From Carposina sasakii (lineage: Eukaryota > Arthropoda > Insecta > Lepidoptera > Carposinidae), in contig CP053159.1 in NCBI GenBank assembly GCA_014607495.2, positions 3,727,501 through 3,791,500 of the forward strand: a stretch of 64,000 nucleotides of DNA, given 5' to 3'. The position numbers and the translations under genes were made by a program. This document shows, one piece after another, positions 35,943 through 47,060 of the stretch (position 1 is the first letter of the stretch; each line of letters starts with the position of its first letter). Below the pieces are notes generated by a model, which was not told where the DNA came from, did no database searches, and was given only the letters and a program-made list of their open reading frames with translations.

Positions 35943-36329
35943 ATGAAAAAAGAATTGACAGCCGCATATTTACAGAAACAAGAAAAAAGGTACTTCCAAT
36001 TTATATTGGGAAGGGTTATGAGAACCCGGATTACCAAAGAAACGAAAATATCTCACGTTTCCGTTACAGAAAGTAAAAAAGTTCACAATTTTTTCACGTT
36101 GTCAAGATTTTTACATAAAAGTTAGACTACGACAGTGTCCCTGTAAACGCAACCTTAAACTACATTTCTTTTATATTCAACCGTCAACCTTTGATCGTCA
36201 CTAAAGTCAATCGAACCACTCCCACATATGCCGGTAGAGGGCAGACGCGTGCGGCGGCGGCGGGGACTAGGAGACGCGCGCGAGAAGCGGCGCGGGCGAG
36301 CGGGCCTCGTCGCGGCCGCGCGCCTCGTC

Positions 36330-36917
36330 TCAGAGCACGCGGTCCGCGCCCGCCGCCGCCGCGTACTGGCAGGCGGACAGTGGCGCCGAGCCCGCGCGCG
36401 ACACCGGCGACACCGATCCATAGCCGCCGCCGAAGCCCGACGCGTGCTGCTTCGCCTTCAGCCGCAGCGACGCTATCGACGATGACATCGCCGGGCACGG
36501 CTCGGCGCGGTACATGCCGTACGGATTCGGAGGCGCGGTGTACGGACACGGCGCCACTCCGCCGCCGACGCCGCCGGACCCGCCGACGCCGCCCATGCCG
36601 CTGCTGCCCACGCCACCCATCGACGACGCAGTGTTGAAGCAGTTCACCGAACCCTGGTGATGGCTCGCCGGCACCACCGATCCTAGGGGGTTGACGGGCC
36701 ACGGAAAGCTTTTCGTACCCAGCGGACTTGGTACCTTCGCCGCCCAGTTATTATACGGGTACGAGGAGTATAGCGCGTCAGTGTCAGGGAAGGGCTGCAT
36801 TAACCCGTTAAACTGTGTGCTGAAGCCGTTCTTAAAGTCGACGGCCGCGGCTGCCGCGGCGTTCATGGCATTTCGCTCGCGTTTCCGCCATTTCGCTCTC
36901 CGATTCTTAAACCACAC
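36330..36917 (-). CDS. Pitx: Pitx-type homeobox protein, last coding exon (homeodomain end, C-terminal region, OAR motif)
   Basis: Terminal coding exon of a paired-like homeodomain transcription factor that acts in the nucleus on bicoid-type TAATCC sites. It reads 195 codons to a TGA at 36330-36332. It opens directly after an acceptor (TTACAG at 36918-36923) with VWFKNRRAKWRKRER, which is homeodomain residues 47-60 with the diagnostic lysine 50. Next come an alanine run, the Pitx-typical stretch FKNGFSTQFNGLMQPF, YNNWAAK and TKSFPWPVNPL, a Gly/Val-rich repeat tract, a proline/tyrosine block (PCPYTAPPNPYGMYR), the OAR motif SSIASLRLKAKQH and the conserved tail LSACQY. Vertebrate PITX proteins show the same order of blocks, so the family call is firm. 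The intron phase here is 0 (R46/V47), matching the donor of the exon at 49205. The exon is far richer in GC than its surroundings, which gives long meaningless ORFs in other frames. Expression is not visible from sequence. Confidence 0.95.
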   Translation of the reverse strand: MWFKNRRAKWRKRERNAMNAAAAAAVDFKNGFSTQFNGLMQPFPDTDALYSSYPYNNWAAKVPSPLGTKSFPWPVNPLGSVVPASHHQGSVNCFNTASSMGGVGSSGMGGVGGSGGVGGGVAPCPYTAPPNPYGMYRAEPCPAMSSSIASLRLKAKQHASGFGGGYGSVSPVSRAGSAPLSACQYAAAAGADRVL

Positions 36918-37029
36918 CTGTAACAAAAGAAAAATTTCATGTAAAAAGGTCCGTGTACCTAATAGTAATTACACTGACCTAGCTGTCCGCAAGTTTTAAC
37001 GAGAGAAGTTAGAGGAAACGGCCTGCGTT

Positions 37030-37480
37030 GCGTAGCTATTAACTTTACTCATTACAAAGTTGACAGAGAGACGCGGCGGTGTATTCGAGCCACGTAGCTC
37101 GCGGTGGCTCGGGCCGCCCCGCAGCCAACGACCCGTCTAATTGTAGCCACGGAATGAAGATAAACGAGCGTCGCTATAGGGCGGGACGCTGCCGGCCGCA
37201 ACGGACGCGGGCAGCTCGCACGCCGAGGCTTCGAATCGATGTTGTTATTTAGCGGAGGCGGAGTGCGATAAGTCGCCGTGAGTACAGATAACGCGCGCGC
37301 TGATGTATGGCTCGCGTCCGTCACCCGGCGATCGATCGCCCGACGACACCTCCACGATAAATTGCGCAATCCACGTAGCGACTGCAATAAATATTGTGCC
37401 GCGGGCGGTATTTGTCTCACTCACTGTGGCGGGTTCACCCAGCCGAAACGGTAAATAATACCCTCTTTCCTCGGTTAAGT
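37030..37480. promoter_or_regulatory. GC-rich, repeat-free intronic patch near the Pitx last exon
   Basis: About 450 bases clearly richer in G+C and CpG than the surrounding intron, with no ORF of protein character on the gene strand and no match to repeats elsewhere in the window. Position 30-560 bases from the last exon suggests cis-regulatory DNA, but this is inference only. Confidence 0.35.
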
Positions 37481-37644
37481 GAACATAAACGGTCGTTTCC
37501 ACCCCATATACAATCGTTTATTTTTCAAAAGATAAATTCGCGCGAAGCATGTTTTGAACAGGTGGGCCTACTGCCGGCGACGTAAATAACAAAGATTTGT
37601 CAAAACACTACATTCTGGTTAGTAAATAAATAAGCACCTAAATT

Positions 37645-37744
37645 CAAAATTGGTTTGAAGTGGCACCATGTGATTCTATCGGCCCTTGGTGCTCTACCTA
37701 CCTGTAAGGGATAAAGGCGTGATTATATGTATGTATGTATGTAA
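37645..37744 (+). repeat. LINE 3'-end family B, copy 3
   Basis: CCCTTGGTGCTCTACCTACC, GGGATAAAGGCGTGATTATA, then (TATG)n; lies between the two GC-rich intronic patches. Confidence 0.6.
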
Positions 37745-37919
37745 ATACCTAAATCATAACCGGACAGTAGATCGCACAATACGGTGCTTCCAAAACCGCG
37801 AACACGCGGGTGAAAATAACTGTACAGCCGTTGGGGTGCTCAAACGCTCACAGCCCACCGCTCGGTAATGATAACAGAATGATATTTATTTAGGCGCACA
37901 TATGTGGAAATAATTTCCA

Positions 37920-38115
37920 TTATTTGAATAGCGGGCAGCGCCGCGGGAGGGCGCTGGCGTCGCCGGCGAGGGCCGCGATATTGCGACGGCCTAATCCTTT
38001 AAATATATTATTGCAGGAAGGTCCCTGCCGCGCCCTCTGCGGAACCCTCCCGGCAATTTTTAATGTTTCCCAAATCGATATTCGCGAGGTTAATTTTTAT
38101 TCAAAGCGGTAATTT
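37920..38115. promoter_or_regulatory. Intronic GC-rich module containing a TAATCC site
   Basis: A compact patch with GCCGCGGGAGGGCGC-type sequence and a TAATCC at 37992-37997 within ggCCTAATCCTTTAAA. TAATCC is the preferred site of K50 homeodomains (bicoid, Otx, Pitx). It lies 1 kb inside the last intron of a K50 gene, so autoregulation is possible. No repeat copies elsewhere in the window. Confidence 0.4.
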
Positions 38116-38453
38116 ATGCCGAGATGATTCGGTATTATGTTGTAATTTGTCTTTGAATTAGGTACAGACAGACGTTTTAAAAATATTTTTCAAACTTGTA
38201 TATCGAAATGTATTTCTATTGTTGCTTTCCTAAGCTATATATTTATATATAAGCTTCTTAAGGGTACTTTTAACAAACAAGATTTATGGTTTCTTGCCAT
38301 CTCAGTTCAATCTCAGGAGTAAAAACTATTTCGAAATGTCTAGATAAAATGTAGATGAGGAACCTCATGGAAAGAGGAATTTTATGTCAGTTAATCAATG
38401 GACGTTAATTTGGCCGTCGTACGTTTCTTTACATCATCATCTTATCCCAATAT

Positions 38454-38528
38454 GTAGATCCTTGGCAATATGAATTTCGAAAGAAACCACCCATATTTCT
38501 TTCGAAATTCATATTGCCAAGGATCTAC
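38454..38528. repeat. Perfect hairpin: 33-bp arms, 9-base loop
   Basis: GTAGATCCTTGGCAATATGA... (38454-38486) is exactly mirrored at 38496-38528 around loop CCACCCATA. It lies inside the last Pitx intron. No other copy in the window. Confidence 0.95.
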
Positions 38529-39189
38529 CTTAGTATCACCTCATTTATCACCTAATATATCAGAAGCAAAAACAATGAAACACAGTCTGCAACCTAAAAA
38601 TCACAAATCCACTCTTGCCAACATATTCGCAGTAAACGTTAATAACCTAAATCGACCTTTAATAAACGAACCAAACTATTTTACGGTCAGCTCCTAAAGG
38701 GTCCGTAAATTGCCTTAAATTTAAATTAAACCAGAATCACAGTTTTATTAGAGTCATCAATCAAATGGTCGCCGCTTCGGCACAAAGGGAACTAAACCTT
38801 GCACGGTTTGGAATAGAATATAAAGTTGTGTGATCTATGAGTATAGTACAGGAGCTATATTTCGAAGGCTAATAAACATACGCTCGTATAAATAAGGATA
38901 TAAAGTTGGAATGAACACGTGTCGTATAATATTATACTGTCATGGGTTTTCGACGTTCTCAGATTAACTAAAGTATAAGTTATCTGAAAATAAATGTGTC
39001 ATGTCATTTTGGACCAAACATGTCAAAAAATAAAAGTGTGGTCTGTCATTTTAGAGTAATGTGACTGTCATATTCGAATATCCAGTTAGATTATGTTATT
39101 AATTAACTGTAGTTTGGATATTATTTAAGACATTTTGTATATTATAACATTATTTTTGTATAACAGAGCATCACAAAATATTAATTTAT

Positions 39190-39376
39190 AATCATAACAT
39201 AGTGTAAAACAAAATTGCTTCCAGCTTTCTGTTTGTCCCTATGTATGCTTAGATCTTTTCAACTACGCAACGAATTTCGATGCAATTTTTTATGAAAATA
39301 GAATGATTCAAGAGGAAGATTTGTATAAAGTGTAGTAACAACATTGCACCCCTGCGAAGCCGATGCAGGTCGCTAG
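39190..39376 (+). mobile_element. Helitron-like 3' end
   Basis: CTACGCAACGAATTTCGATG, then GCGAAGCCGATGCAGGTCGC ending in CTAG followed by T at 39376. Start not defined. Confidence 0.5.
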
Positions 39377-39381
39377 TATTA

Positions 39382-39742
39382 TACAGGAAGTTTTTTGGTC
39401 GTCAACGTTCCCAAAAATTACGTAATCTCCTCATCATCACGATCATTTTTCTCCATGGAAGCATATCTGGGAAATGTCTGGCTCCCAAGATATTAGGGTC
39501 CAAAGTTCAGTAAATAGATTGCGTTTTTCTGCATAAATGCACATAGACGTGCGTAGCAAGATTTTTTTTACGAGAAATAATTAATACCAGTTTATCAAAA
39601 AACTATTAACCGTATAGACCCGATTAAATTTTTTTTTCAATATATTTACATCGTTTCCCAGCATTTTTTGGCATAAACTTACTTTACTTGATGTATAGAG
39701 TACGTACACTTCGTTAAGGGTGGCAACAAAAAACATCCTGGA
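39382..39742 (+). mobile_element. MITE with TACAGG termini, copy 2
   Basis: TACAGGAAGTTTTTTGGTCG to AAAAACATCCTGGA; same interior as 8830-9111 and 49728-50117. Confidence 0.65.
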
Positions 39743-41504
39743 TAAAGTTTATAATAATACTGTCGAAAATAACGCATCTACTATCACATTTGCAATAGTC
39801 AAGTAACAAAACTGGACTTATTCAGCTAAATCCTAGTTATAGTAAAATGAGTCGATCCATGAGATTTGTCTCCTCAAAGCTCTAAGTCCAGTCATCCTAG
39901 CTGCATTAGCTGTGACAGAATACAGGTTAGATTATATTTGAAATTCAATATTCAAATGCATTTTAGTAGGTGACCAAAGCTACTTTGTCTGCATCGTGTA
40001 AAAGAAGGGGTAATTAAGTGAAATATCTTCAAAATTTAAGCTTCGAAATGCATTCTTATCCTTTCAGACAATATGGAGATTTTACTTGACAACCAAGAAA
40101 GTTTAAAATCCCAAGCTTGAAATATTGACAAAATCTTGAAAAAAAAACATGTGATTTCGAGTCTAAAATTTCGTGGTTAGACTTCCTATTTTATCCTATG
40201 TTAACTGGTTAATTTCCATAGGATTTTGCATAACATACCCCTTCTGTTACACCCTGTATATTTATGTATGTACTGTGTAGGTGGATATTACATAACCGGG
40301 AGACGTTTATCGTGTTACTTTTAACATTAGTTTTTTTGCGTACAGCACTTTTTTGTGCGTAGCAATTCATACTACGAGTACGTAAGTAGGTACTACGCTG
40401 CTACGAACCGTAGCAGTCGTAGAATGTCGTAGTTCTTCATTTATTTGACGTTTGTGTTGCGAATGTTGTGATTTTGTACGCTACGCTTAAATGAGCATTG
40501 ATATTTTTATAAAATGATTGTATACAGTTTTAAATACCTATTATTTCAAGTAATATTAATATTGTTATTCTACCAACAATTTCTTACGTTATAACTTCTA
40601 GTTCACGTTATTTGTAGTGATTTAAATATTCTCTTTAAAAAAAATTAAGTGGTTTAGTACCTTTATTACTCTATGCTAGGCATACCCATGTTTTTGTTTA
40701 ATTTTATTGGCCGAATCTGATATGTCTCCCCAAAACAAGGGTGCATTATTAAGACACCTGTGGTGAGCAAACTTTTCGTCACTGATGATACGTCATCGGA
40801 TTAAAGTTAAACTGACATTATTGGAGTTAAGCAAGAAGAATTAATTCTTTCAAACATAGAATTAAGAGTTAAGGTAGTTCGTCACACATCTCTAGTGCAA
40901 GCAGCCTATAGGCTACAGGCTGCAGGCTACATTCTGTAGTCTGCCAGGACGACTACAGAATAGCCTATAACTTTTTCTTACACCCAACTATATGAATGCA
41001 AAATTTCATGACGATTGGATAAGTAATTAACGCGTGAAATGTTATCCGTAAACAACTAAGGAATGGTCATACAATCTTGAAATTTCGAGTCTCAAATGGA
41101 TAGTTTATATAAACTTACTATGTTCATTTCGCTTTATATACCCCTTTGGTTACACCCGGTATATTAATTGGGATATGATCAGTACTCAGTAATATATTGT
41201 ATGCAATTCTTCTAAGTAATCATATTGCGTGACAAACTCTCTTAGAGTCCCATTATTTCTCACATCACATCTACGCAACGTTTTTAATACAGCCATCAAA
41301 ACCAAACCGATCGTTCTTAGAAGAAGGGTCTATTAGGGGTGTCTCGTCAATGCCAATCGTCCGTGAAAGAGGTCGTGACACATTTCATTTGGCACCACTC
41401 TCGCATTGCGTAGCTAATTTATTGACAACCATATGATATTGGAGGGATTATAGTCGTTTAAGATGAAAATTATGATGATTTTCTCCGTTTTGGAAGGTGT
41501 TTCG

Positions 41505-41690
41505 TGTTGTAGCTTCACTAGAAAACATTAGCAGCATCTCATTCCGTGCATGTCGAAAGAGCCAATAAGAAAGAGTCTAGCATGAGCTAGCAACTTATCA
41601 CTGACCATTTATATCTGTCCTCGCCATGCTAAACGTCGCTGTGCAATCTCCATTATGATCTTCTGGGTATACCATTACGGCACCAACAAC
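41505..41690 (+). repeat. Repeat family A copy
   Basis: CATTAGCAGCATCTCATTCC, GAGCTAGCAACTTATCACTG, CATGCTAAACGTCGCTGTGC. Confidence 0.62.
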
Positions 41691-41929
41691 AATCGGTCGT
41701 TGCTATCATAAATACATGTGTATATGGAAGTGAGTTAAGTGTTACAATGATTATCTGATATCTAACCCAATGTAAGATTCTTTTGTTAATATGTTACTTA
41801 GTTTTGACAGTGTCGCTGGGAGCTTTCTTGCTATTTCTTCTTCCAAGCAATGACACTTCACTGAAATAGTGTAACAGTAATAGTAGAATCATGCGGTGTG
41901 TCAGACCTAATGTTGGTTTTACCATAAAG

Positions 41930-42243
41930 GAGAACTGCCTAGCAGTTCTCCTGGATTTCGTCTTTAGGCGACCTTAACTCTTATTAGCTCCACGTTGGTG
42001 GCAATTAAGCCCCGAATCACCAACATATGTCTGACAGACCGTAACAAATCGCACCTTGGGGTGGTGACCGTTGCCAAAGCAAAAGCTTTGCGATTTTTTT
42101 ATGTTGTTTAAATTCACCTCCTTTTTTTGTTTGATAGCGGTTTCATTTTGGGGTGCGAACATAGAAAGTAACATATAAAAAGACCATCGACAAACATGTT
42201 GTTAATGGTTTCATGTCGAATAAATGATTTTGATTTGATTTTG
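41930..42243 (+). mobile_element. LINE 3'-end family D
   Basis: TTTCGTCTTTAGGCGACCTT, CCACGTTGGTGGCAATTAAG, then ACCATCGACAAACATGTTGT and GAATAAATGATTTTGATTTG tail. Relatives at 59606-59786 and 30870-30958. It starts with a hairpin GGAGAACTGCCTAGCAGTTC. Confidence 0.55.
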
Positions 42244-42420
42244 ATACACACGGCTGTGTTACCGAAATGAGGTAGCCGAAATTGCAGGATCATAAAGAAG
42301 ACCCCACAGGCACATTTATCATAGCGGGGACTGATGTAAATGATCAATAAGTTGCTAGTTCATCGCCTGAGAGAATGCCTAAAGCTCTTTAGTCGACTCT
42401 TACGTTGTTACGCAGCCACC
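42244..42420 (-). repeat. Repeat family A copy
   Basis: Reverse orientation: CACGGCTGTGTTACCGAAAT, GAAATTGCAGGATCATAAAG, CAATAAGTTGCTAGTTCATC, CTTTAGTCGACTCTTACG. Confidence 0.65.
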
Positions 42421-42799
42421 AAGCGCTGAGTATAAAAATAGTGAAGCATTTTAGCACAAAAAAGGGCATGTATCAAACTCATCTGGCGACAGGCGCGGCA
42501 CGGCAGCCGACAGCACGTAACATTATTTATTTTACGTGAAAACCCTCCCGTGTACCGGCTCACGGGTTTTTGCACATTTAGCAATCCAGCGCTACATGCA
42601 AACAGTTTAGCGCTGCTTCCGTTCTACACACTGTTGGTATAGTGTACTGAAGCGCTAGTGTATTTTGTTTGAAGCGATTTCTTTGTTTGATATTTGCAGT
42701 TCCTAGTTTGTTTGAGTTCGATGGAAATGAAAAACGGAAATGGGAAAAAGCTTTAGTATGTGTAGAGTTTTGTAAGTTTAATAACGGACTTAATTTGTG

Positions 42800-43066
42800 C
42801 CGCGTGGTGCCGGCAGAGTAGAATTCGTACCACCACATGTCTGCCCGTGGGTATCGTACGAGGCGATTAAGGGTTTCCGGGAGGTGGGCAGCAGCGCCTC
42901 CCGTGTTGACAACATAGTCCAAAATACAAACTGCGGTCACCAACCCGCCTGCCCAGCGTGGTGACTATGTGCAAATACCCCCCATGGCAGTCTTGTGACG
43001 TGTCTTGGGGAAGACCTACGTCCAGCAGTGGACTGAAATAGGCTGATGATGATGATGATGATGATG
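42800..43066 (+). mobile_element. LINE 3' tail, longest copy
   Basis: GCGTGGTGCCGGCAGAGTAG, GTGGGTATCGTACGAGGCGA, TAGTCCAAAATAC, ACCAACCCGCCTGCCCAGCG, AAGACCTACGTCCAGCAGTG, ending in (GAT)7. Other copies in the window are pieces of this. Confidence 0.75.
43044..43066 (+). repeat. (GAT)n microsatellite
   Basis: Seven GAT units at the end of the LINE tail. Confidence 0.9.
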
Positions 43067-43799
43067 ACCTACTTATATTTAGTTAAGATATGGTTTTCTA
43101 GAATAGCGATACTTTTCCGTAAAGGAACTTTTCACATAGTAAAGAATCCGTGATTTTGTGTACGGCCGCCATAACGTTACCGTTATCCTAGAAAACCGTA
43201 GCTTCAGGCTTTTGGCTGTTAGTTTAGCGAGTATCTTTATGGTTTGGTGATTGTTATATGTCTTTGAGTTCATGTCACATTATGCATAGAGCCATGTCAG
43301 CTTCGATACTAGTCAGGTTATATCTAATTATCATAGATATATAGTATAATAATTAATAGTATATGTAGGATTACATTACAATAATATTATCCTTCAATAT
43401 TATGGCTCACATTACGCTTAGCGGCAAACTATCGCATTCAATTTTAGTAGATTACCTAGTGCTTATGTAGGTATGCTCTTTATTACAATACCGTTTAGGT
43501 AATTAATACAAAAGTAACATGTAACAAACTCTAAAACTAAGTAAAACTAATGCACATATAGTAGTGTACGACCTATATTACCTATTAGCAGTTTCTGAAC
43601 ATCTCTACTGAATTACTTTTTTTACAAAACTTTACTATAGGTCAAGCTTTTATAAATATTGAAGCAATGATAATCTACGTGTTTTGCAATATAAAGGTCG
43701 AGGAATCAAACTCAGTTTCGACCTGAAATCTATGTTTTCGGCTCACTACCACTTTCGTTTTAGTTAAATTAAAACATGGTAATTTTTATTTGGGTTAAG

Positions 43800-44240
43800 T
43801 CAGATAGGGCTTGTATGGATCTGAATGCTGGGCCGTAAAGAAGAAGGATGAAAATCAACTGCATGTAAGCGAGATGAGAATGTTGAGATGAATGTGTGGA
43901 GTTACAAGAATAGATAAAATAAGAAATGAGTATATAAGAGGAAGTTTGAAAGTTGCGCCGATCACAGACAAGTTACGAAGTAACCGTCTGTCTTGGTACG
44001 GGCATGTAAAGCGACGGGATGGATGGCATATTTTACAGAGAGCGTTGTGCATGAGTGTGGATATAAAGGAAGAAGTAGACCAACGAAGTGTTGGATGGAC
44101 TGTGTGAGGGAGGATATGCGTGTACTGGGGGTGAGCAATGAGATGACGGATAATAAATGGGAACAGGGCAGGAAGATGATAAAGTCAGATAAGGTCATAC
44201 GAGTAACACATAGGCGCCACTTATACACAAATCTATAACT
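43800..44240 (+). pseudogene. LINE reverse transcriptase C-terminal remnant
   Basis: In successive frames: GSECWAVKK (43825 region), then MCGVTRIDKIRNEYIRGSLK and LRSNRLSWYGHVKRRDG (43892-44040), then, shifted, RSRPTKCWMDCVREDMRVLG (44060-44130). This order is the post-RT region (after the fingers/palm) of RTE-like LINEs, a different lineage from the 10351 copy. Several frameshifts and a stop; no RT core upstream. Lies in the Pitx last intron in antisense orientation. Confidence 0.75.
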
Positions 44241-44589
44241 TTAGGAACTTGATGACTTTCTTTCATAAAATATAATATGAATGTATTTCAACTAAGTGTC
44301 TGTCACAGTGTCGGTAACGTTTTATATCACCAAAAGCTTATTTTGAAATGAGTCTCGTTTAATAACAGTCTACCCATCTTCCAATTGTCTGTTAACGTTA
44401 ACAAAAAGCATTTGTTTACACAACTAACAAAGTCCACAATGTCACATCATCTTTGGCTTTTCGCCAATATAAACATTTGGAAACATTAATCGACAGTGGA
44501 AAGGCAAAAACTCTAACGCGCTTTAGAGGAAAGGAGTTAAATAGACTATTTCCACGCTGTATTTTGTACACAGGTAACACGAGTAGGCA

Positions 44590-44680
44590 TTAGTATTAGT
44601 AGGTTAGCAACTTGTCACTGATCTCCTGTGTGATTTCATTCAGTAATGGCTATCCCATTTCGAGAACACAGCCACAGAGA
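44590..44680 (+). repeat. Repeat family A fragment
   Basis: GTTAGCAACTTGTCACTGAT, TATCCCATTTCGAGAACACA. Confidence 0.5.
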
Positions 44681-45539
44681 ATCAAAATAGTATGTATATT
44701 ATTTTATTTGTAAGAATGGTGATCAGTACCCGGTGTCTACCTCATTTGAAACTTTACTGTGTCGCAGTGCGTATACCTAGACTAGACCTAGCAAGAAACT
44801 AAACGTAATATATTTCTATCGTCTAGTGCCAAAATTCTGCATTTATGCTAAACAAGTCTTTGGCTGGATATTTGGGTATCAAATAGTTTATTTATGATCA
44901 TAAGCTAAGCTCTTATCCTCTGTATTTTGATAGCTTATATCATGAAGAAAGGACAAGGAGGAAATGTCATAATTATAATATACCTTAATTCTATGGATTC
45001 CCGGGTAAAATGAACAAAACTGCACCTTATTCATAATGGCAAAATTGTTGTTAAATGATAGAAACAAATTTATTTATAAATAAAATTGTTTAATGAATTT
45101 GGATACACCAAAATTAAACCGTGCATCTATCAAACTATTTGTGATGAGAATTAGGGACAATCTTGATTATTTCTTTACATTGCTTACATTTCAATAAGAA
45201 TAAGACTTCAAACCGCCAATTTAGCTTACGCAGTGTAATATGAATCATTCGCTGGCTAATTTTGCATCCCAATATTATACTCTTTCGTCAATTACCCATT
45301 AAAACACTTTAATGCCATCTCCTGCTTGTCCTTCTTTAGTAACTAATGTTGTGATCGAACGGATTTCGACCGGATTTAGCCAAGAATTTATATGAATGAA
45401 CGAGCTACGTTCGCAAGCAATTGCTGAAATGTTATTACCATATTGATAAAGATGAAACTTAGGATTAGGCATATTTATTTGAAATGAGTAGATCCCCTGA
45501 CGTACAAAGATCACCGACATAGCTCAACGGTCCAGCATT

Positions 45540-45795
45540 CTGAAGTGGCAATGAGCAGGGCACATAGCTCGAAGAACTGATAGCCGATGGAGTCGCAAAG
45601 TTCTAGAGTGGATACCACGTATCGGCAAGCGCAGTGTGGGAAGGCCACCCGCGAGGTGGACGGATGACCTAGCCAAGGTCGCGGGCGTCGGTTGGATGCA
45701 GGCTGCATCCGACCGGGCGGAGTGGAGGTTGTTGGGGGAGGCCTATGTCCAACAGAGGATTTCTCAGGGCTGTAAATTATGATGATGATATTTAT
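45540..45795 (+). pseudogene. LINE reverse transcriptase C-terminus fragment with GAT tail
   Basis: Reads KWQ-stop-AGHIARRTDSRWSRK, VLEWIPRIGKRSVGRPPARW, TDDLAKVAGVGWMQAASDRA, EWRLLGEAYVQQRISQGCKL, stop, then GATGATGAT. One in-frame TGA sits where the family has Trp (45551 region). 5'-truncated copy in the Pitx last intron, antisense. Confidence 0.8.
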
Positions 45796-46240
45796 TTATA
45801 TGTTGTGGATTATTCTTATTTAATCTTGTTATCTATGGGTATATTACGAGTATGGATTTTCGGTTAAATATGTTTATATGGGGTTAATATATTTTTAAAT
45901 TGGATAAAGAGAACAGTAATACACACTTTAGATCAAGAGAAAGTAGTGTTATTCGTATGGCACTGTACACTTCTGGAATGGTCCTAATTATTTTCCAATG
46001 TGTATAAATCCAACAGACTATAAAACGAGTATGTTTCTTTAATATTCAATCGTGCCGTTATAACCTAAAAGATACAGACTTGACAGACACTGCCACCGGC
46101 AATGTGTTACCTAAATTTACGTTCTACTGGACCGTGACGTCACCACGTGACAAATTCCGCTACGTGTTTAATTTTCTTGGTCAATGTCATCAGCAATTGA
46201 AATAAGAGGTAATGCTAGGTATTTCTTATCAATATAAAAA

Positions 46241-46436
46241 TCTATTTAATATAAAAAAATCTCGTGACGCGGTGTTTTTCTAACGCTAAACTCCTCCGAA
46301 ATGGCTTGACCGATTTTTATGACATTCTAATAACATTCAGTAGGTTAGAGAATAGGTCGTAAACTTTCTTCTTTCTTCTATACCCCTTCTACGTAATAAC
46401 CGATTCCACGCGAGCGAAGCCGCGGGCAATAGCTAG
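46241..46436 (+). mobile_element. Helitron-like element, second subfamily
   Basis: Begins TCTATTTAATATAAAAAAAT and ends CACGCGAGCGAAGCCGCGGG...AGCTAG followed by T. Contains AAATGGCTTGACCGATTTTT. Confidence 0.65.
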
Positions 46437-46961
46437 TAATATACCTACATATAAAATATCTCCAAATATCATCACTTTCAATTATTTCCAGCCAAAAACA
46501 CATTTACGTTAATAAGTTATTGTTATACAAACAGTACCATCTTGAACGTTGTAATAACAAATAACATAATTTAACACTGTTTGGGTTGACACTTGTGATT
46601 TGCAAGTAGTTTCAGATGTGAGCTTGATTTTTAGGGCTTCGACACACCAGCGTTTGACAGAGGTAAAGCTTGGGGTTTTTTCCAAAACATAAATATAACT
46701 TTTATAGCAATGTTAGAAGGAATCTCTACAACTTTACAGGAGTTTTAACGGATTATAAACCGCCGGTAAATATAATCTAGCAAAAAAGTTGTAGGATTGC
46801 ATAAATAGTAAAAAAAAAAAACACTTCTCCATTAATATAATCCGTTAGGATATAGTTGATCGTTTCATCGTTATACATTATGCTGAGGGATTCAGCTTTG
46901 TTTGCCGAGATTTGGCTAGTGTATAGCTATCGGGATGGTAAAATTCGTCATCCGAGTAATT

Positions 46962-47060
46962 GACCCGGTGGCTTAGTGGTTATAGCGGCTGGCACGGTTT
47001 GCAGCGGTCGTGGGTTCGATTCCCACTCGGGTGAAGAATTTTTTCCATTTTCTTTATTAA
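46962..47060 (+). mobile_element. Short tRNA-derived repeat, copy 2
   Basis: The first 72 bases (46962-47033) fold roughly as a tRNA: GACCCGG/TCGGGTG acceptor (6 of 7 pairs), GCT/AGC D-stem, GTGGG TTCGATT CCCAC T-arm. The anticodon arm is mismatched, so it is not called as a working tRNA. Tail shared with copy 1. Confidence 0.72.

Noticed and set aside
36155..36999. Long ORFs of 85-172 codons on both strands over the last Pitx exon
   Set aside because: They are Arg/Ala-rich shadows of a GC-rich coding exon; only the frame ending at 36330 has homeobox and OAR motifs.
46962..47033. Possible tRNA gene
   Set aside because: T-arm is perfect but the anticodon stem is mismatched and a second, truncated copy shares the same tail, so it is a tRNA-derived repeat.
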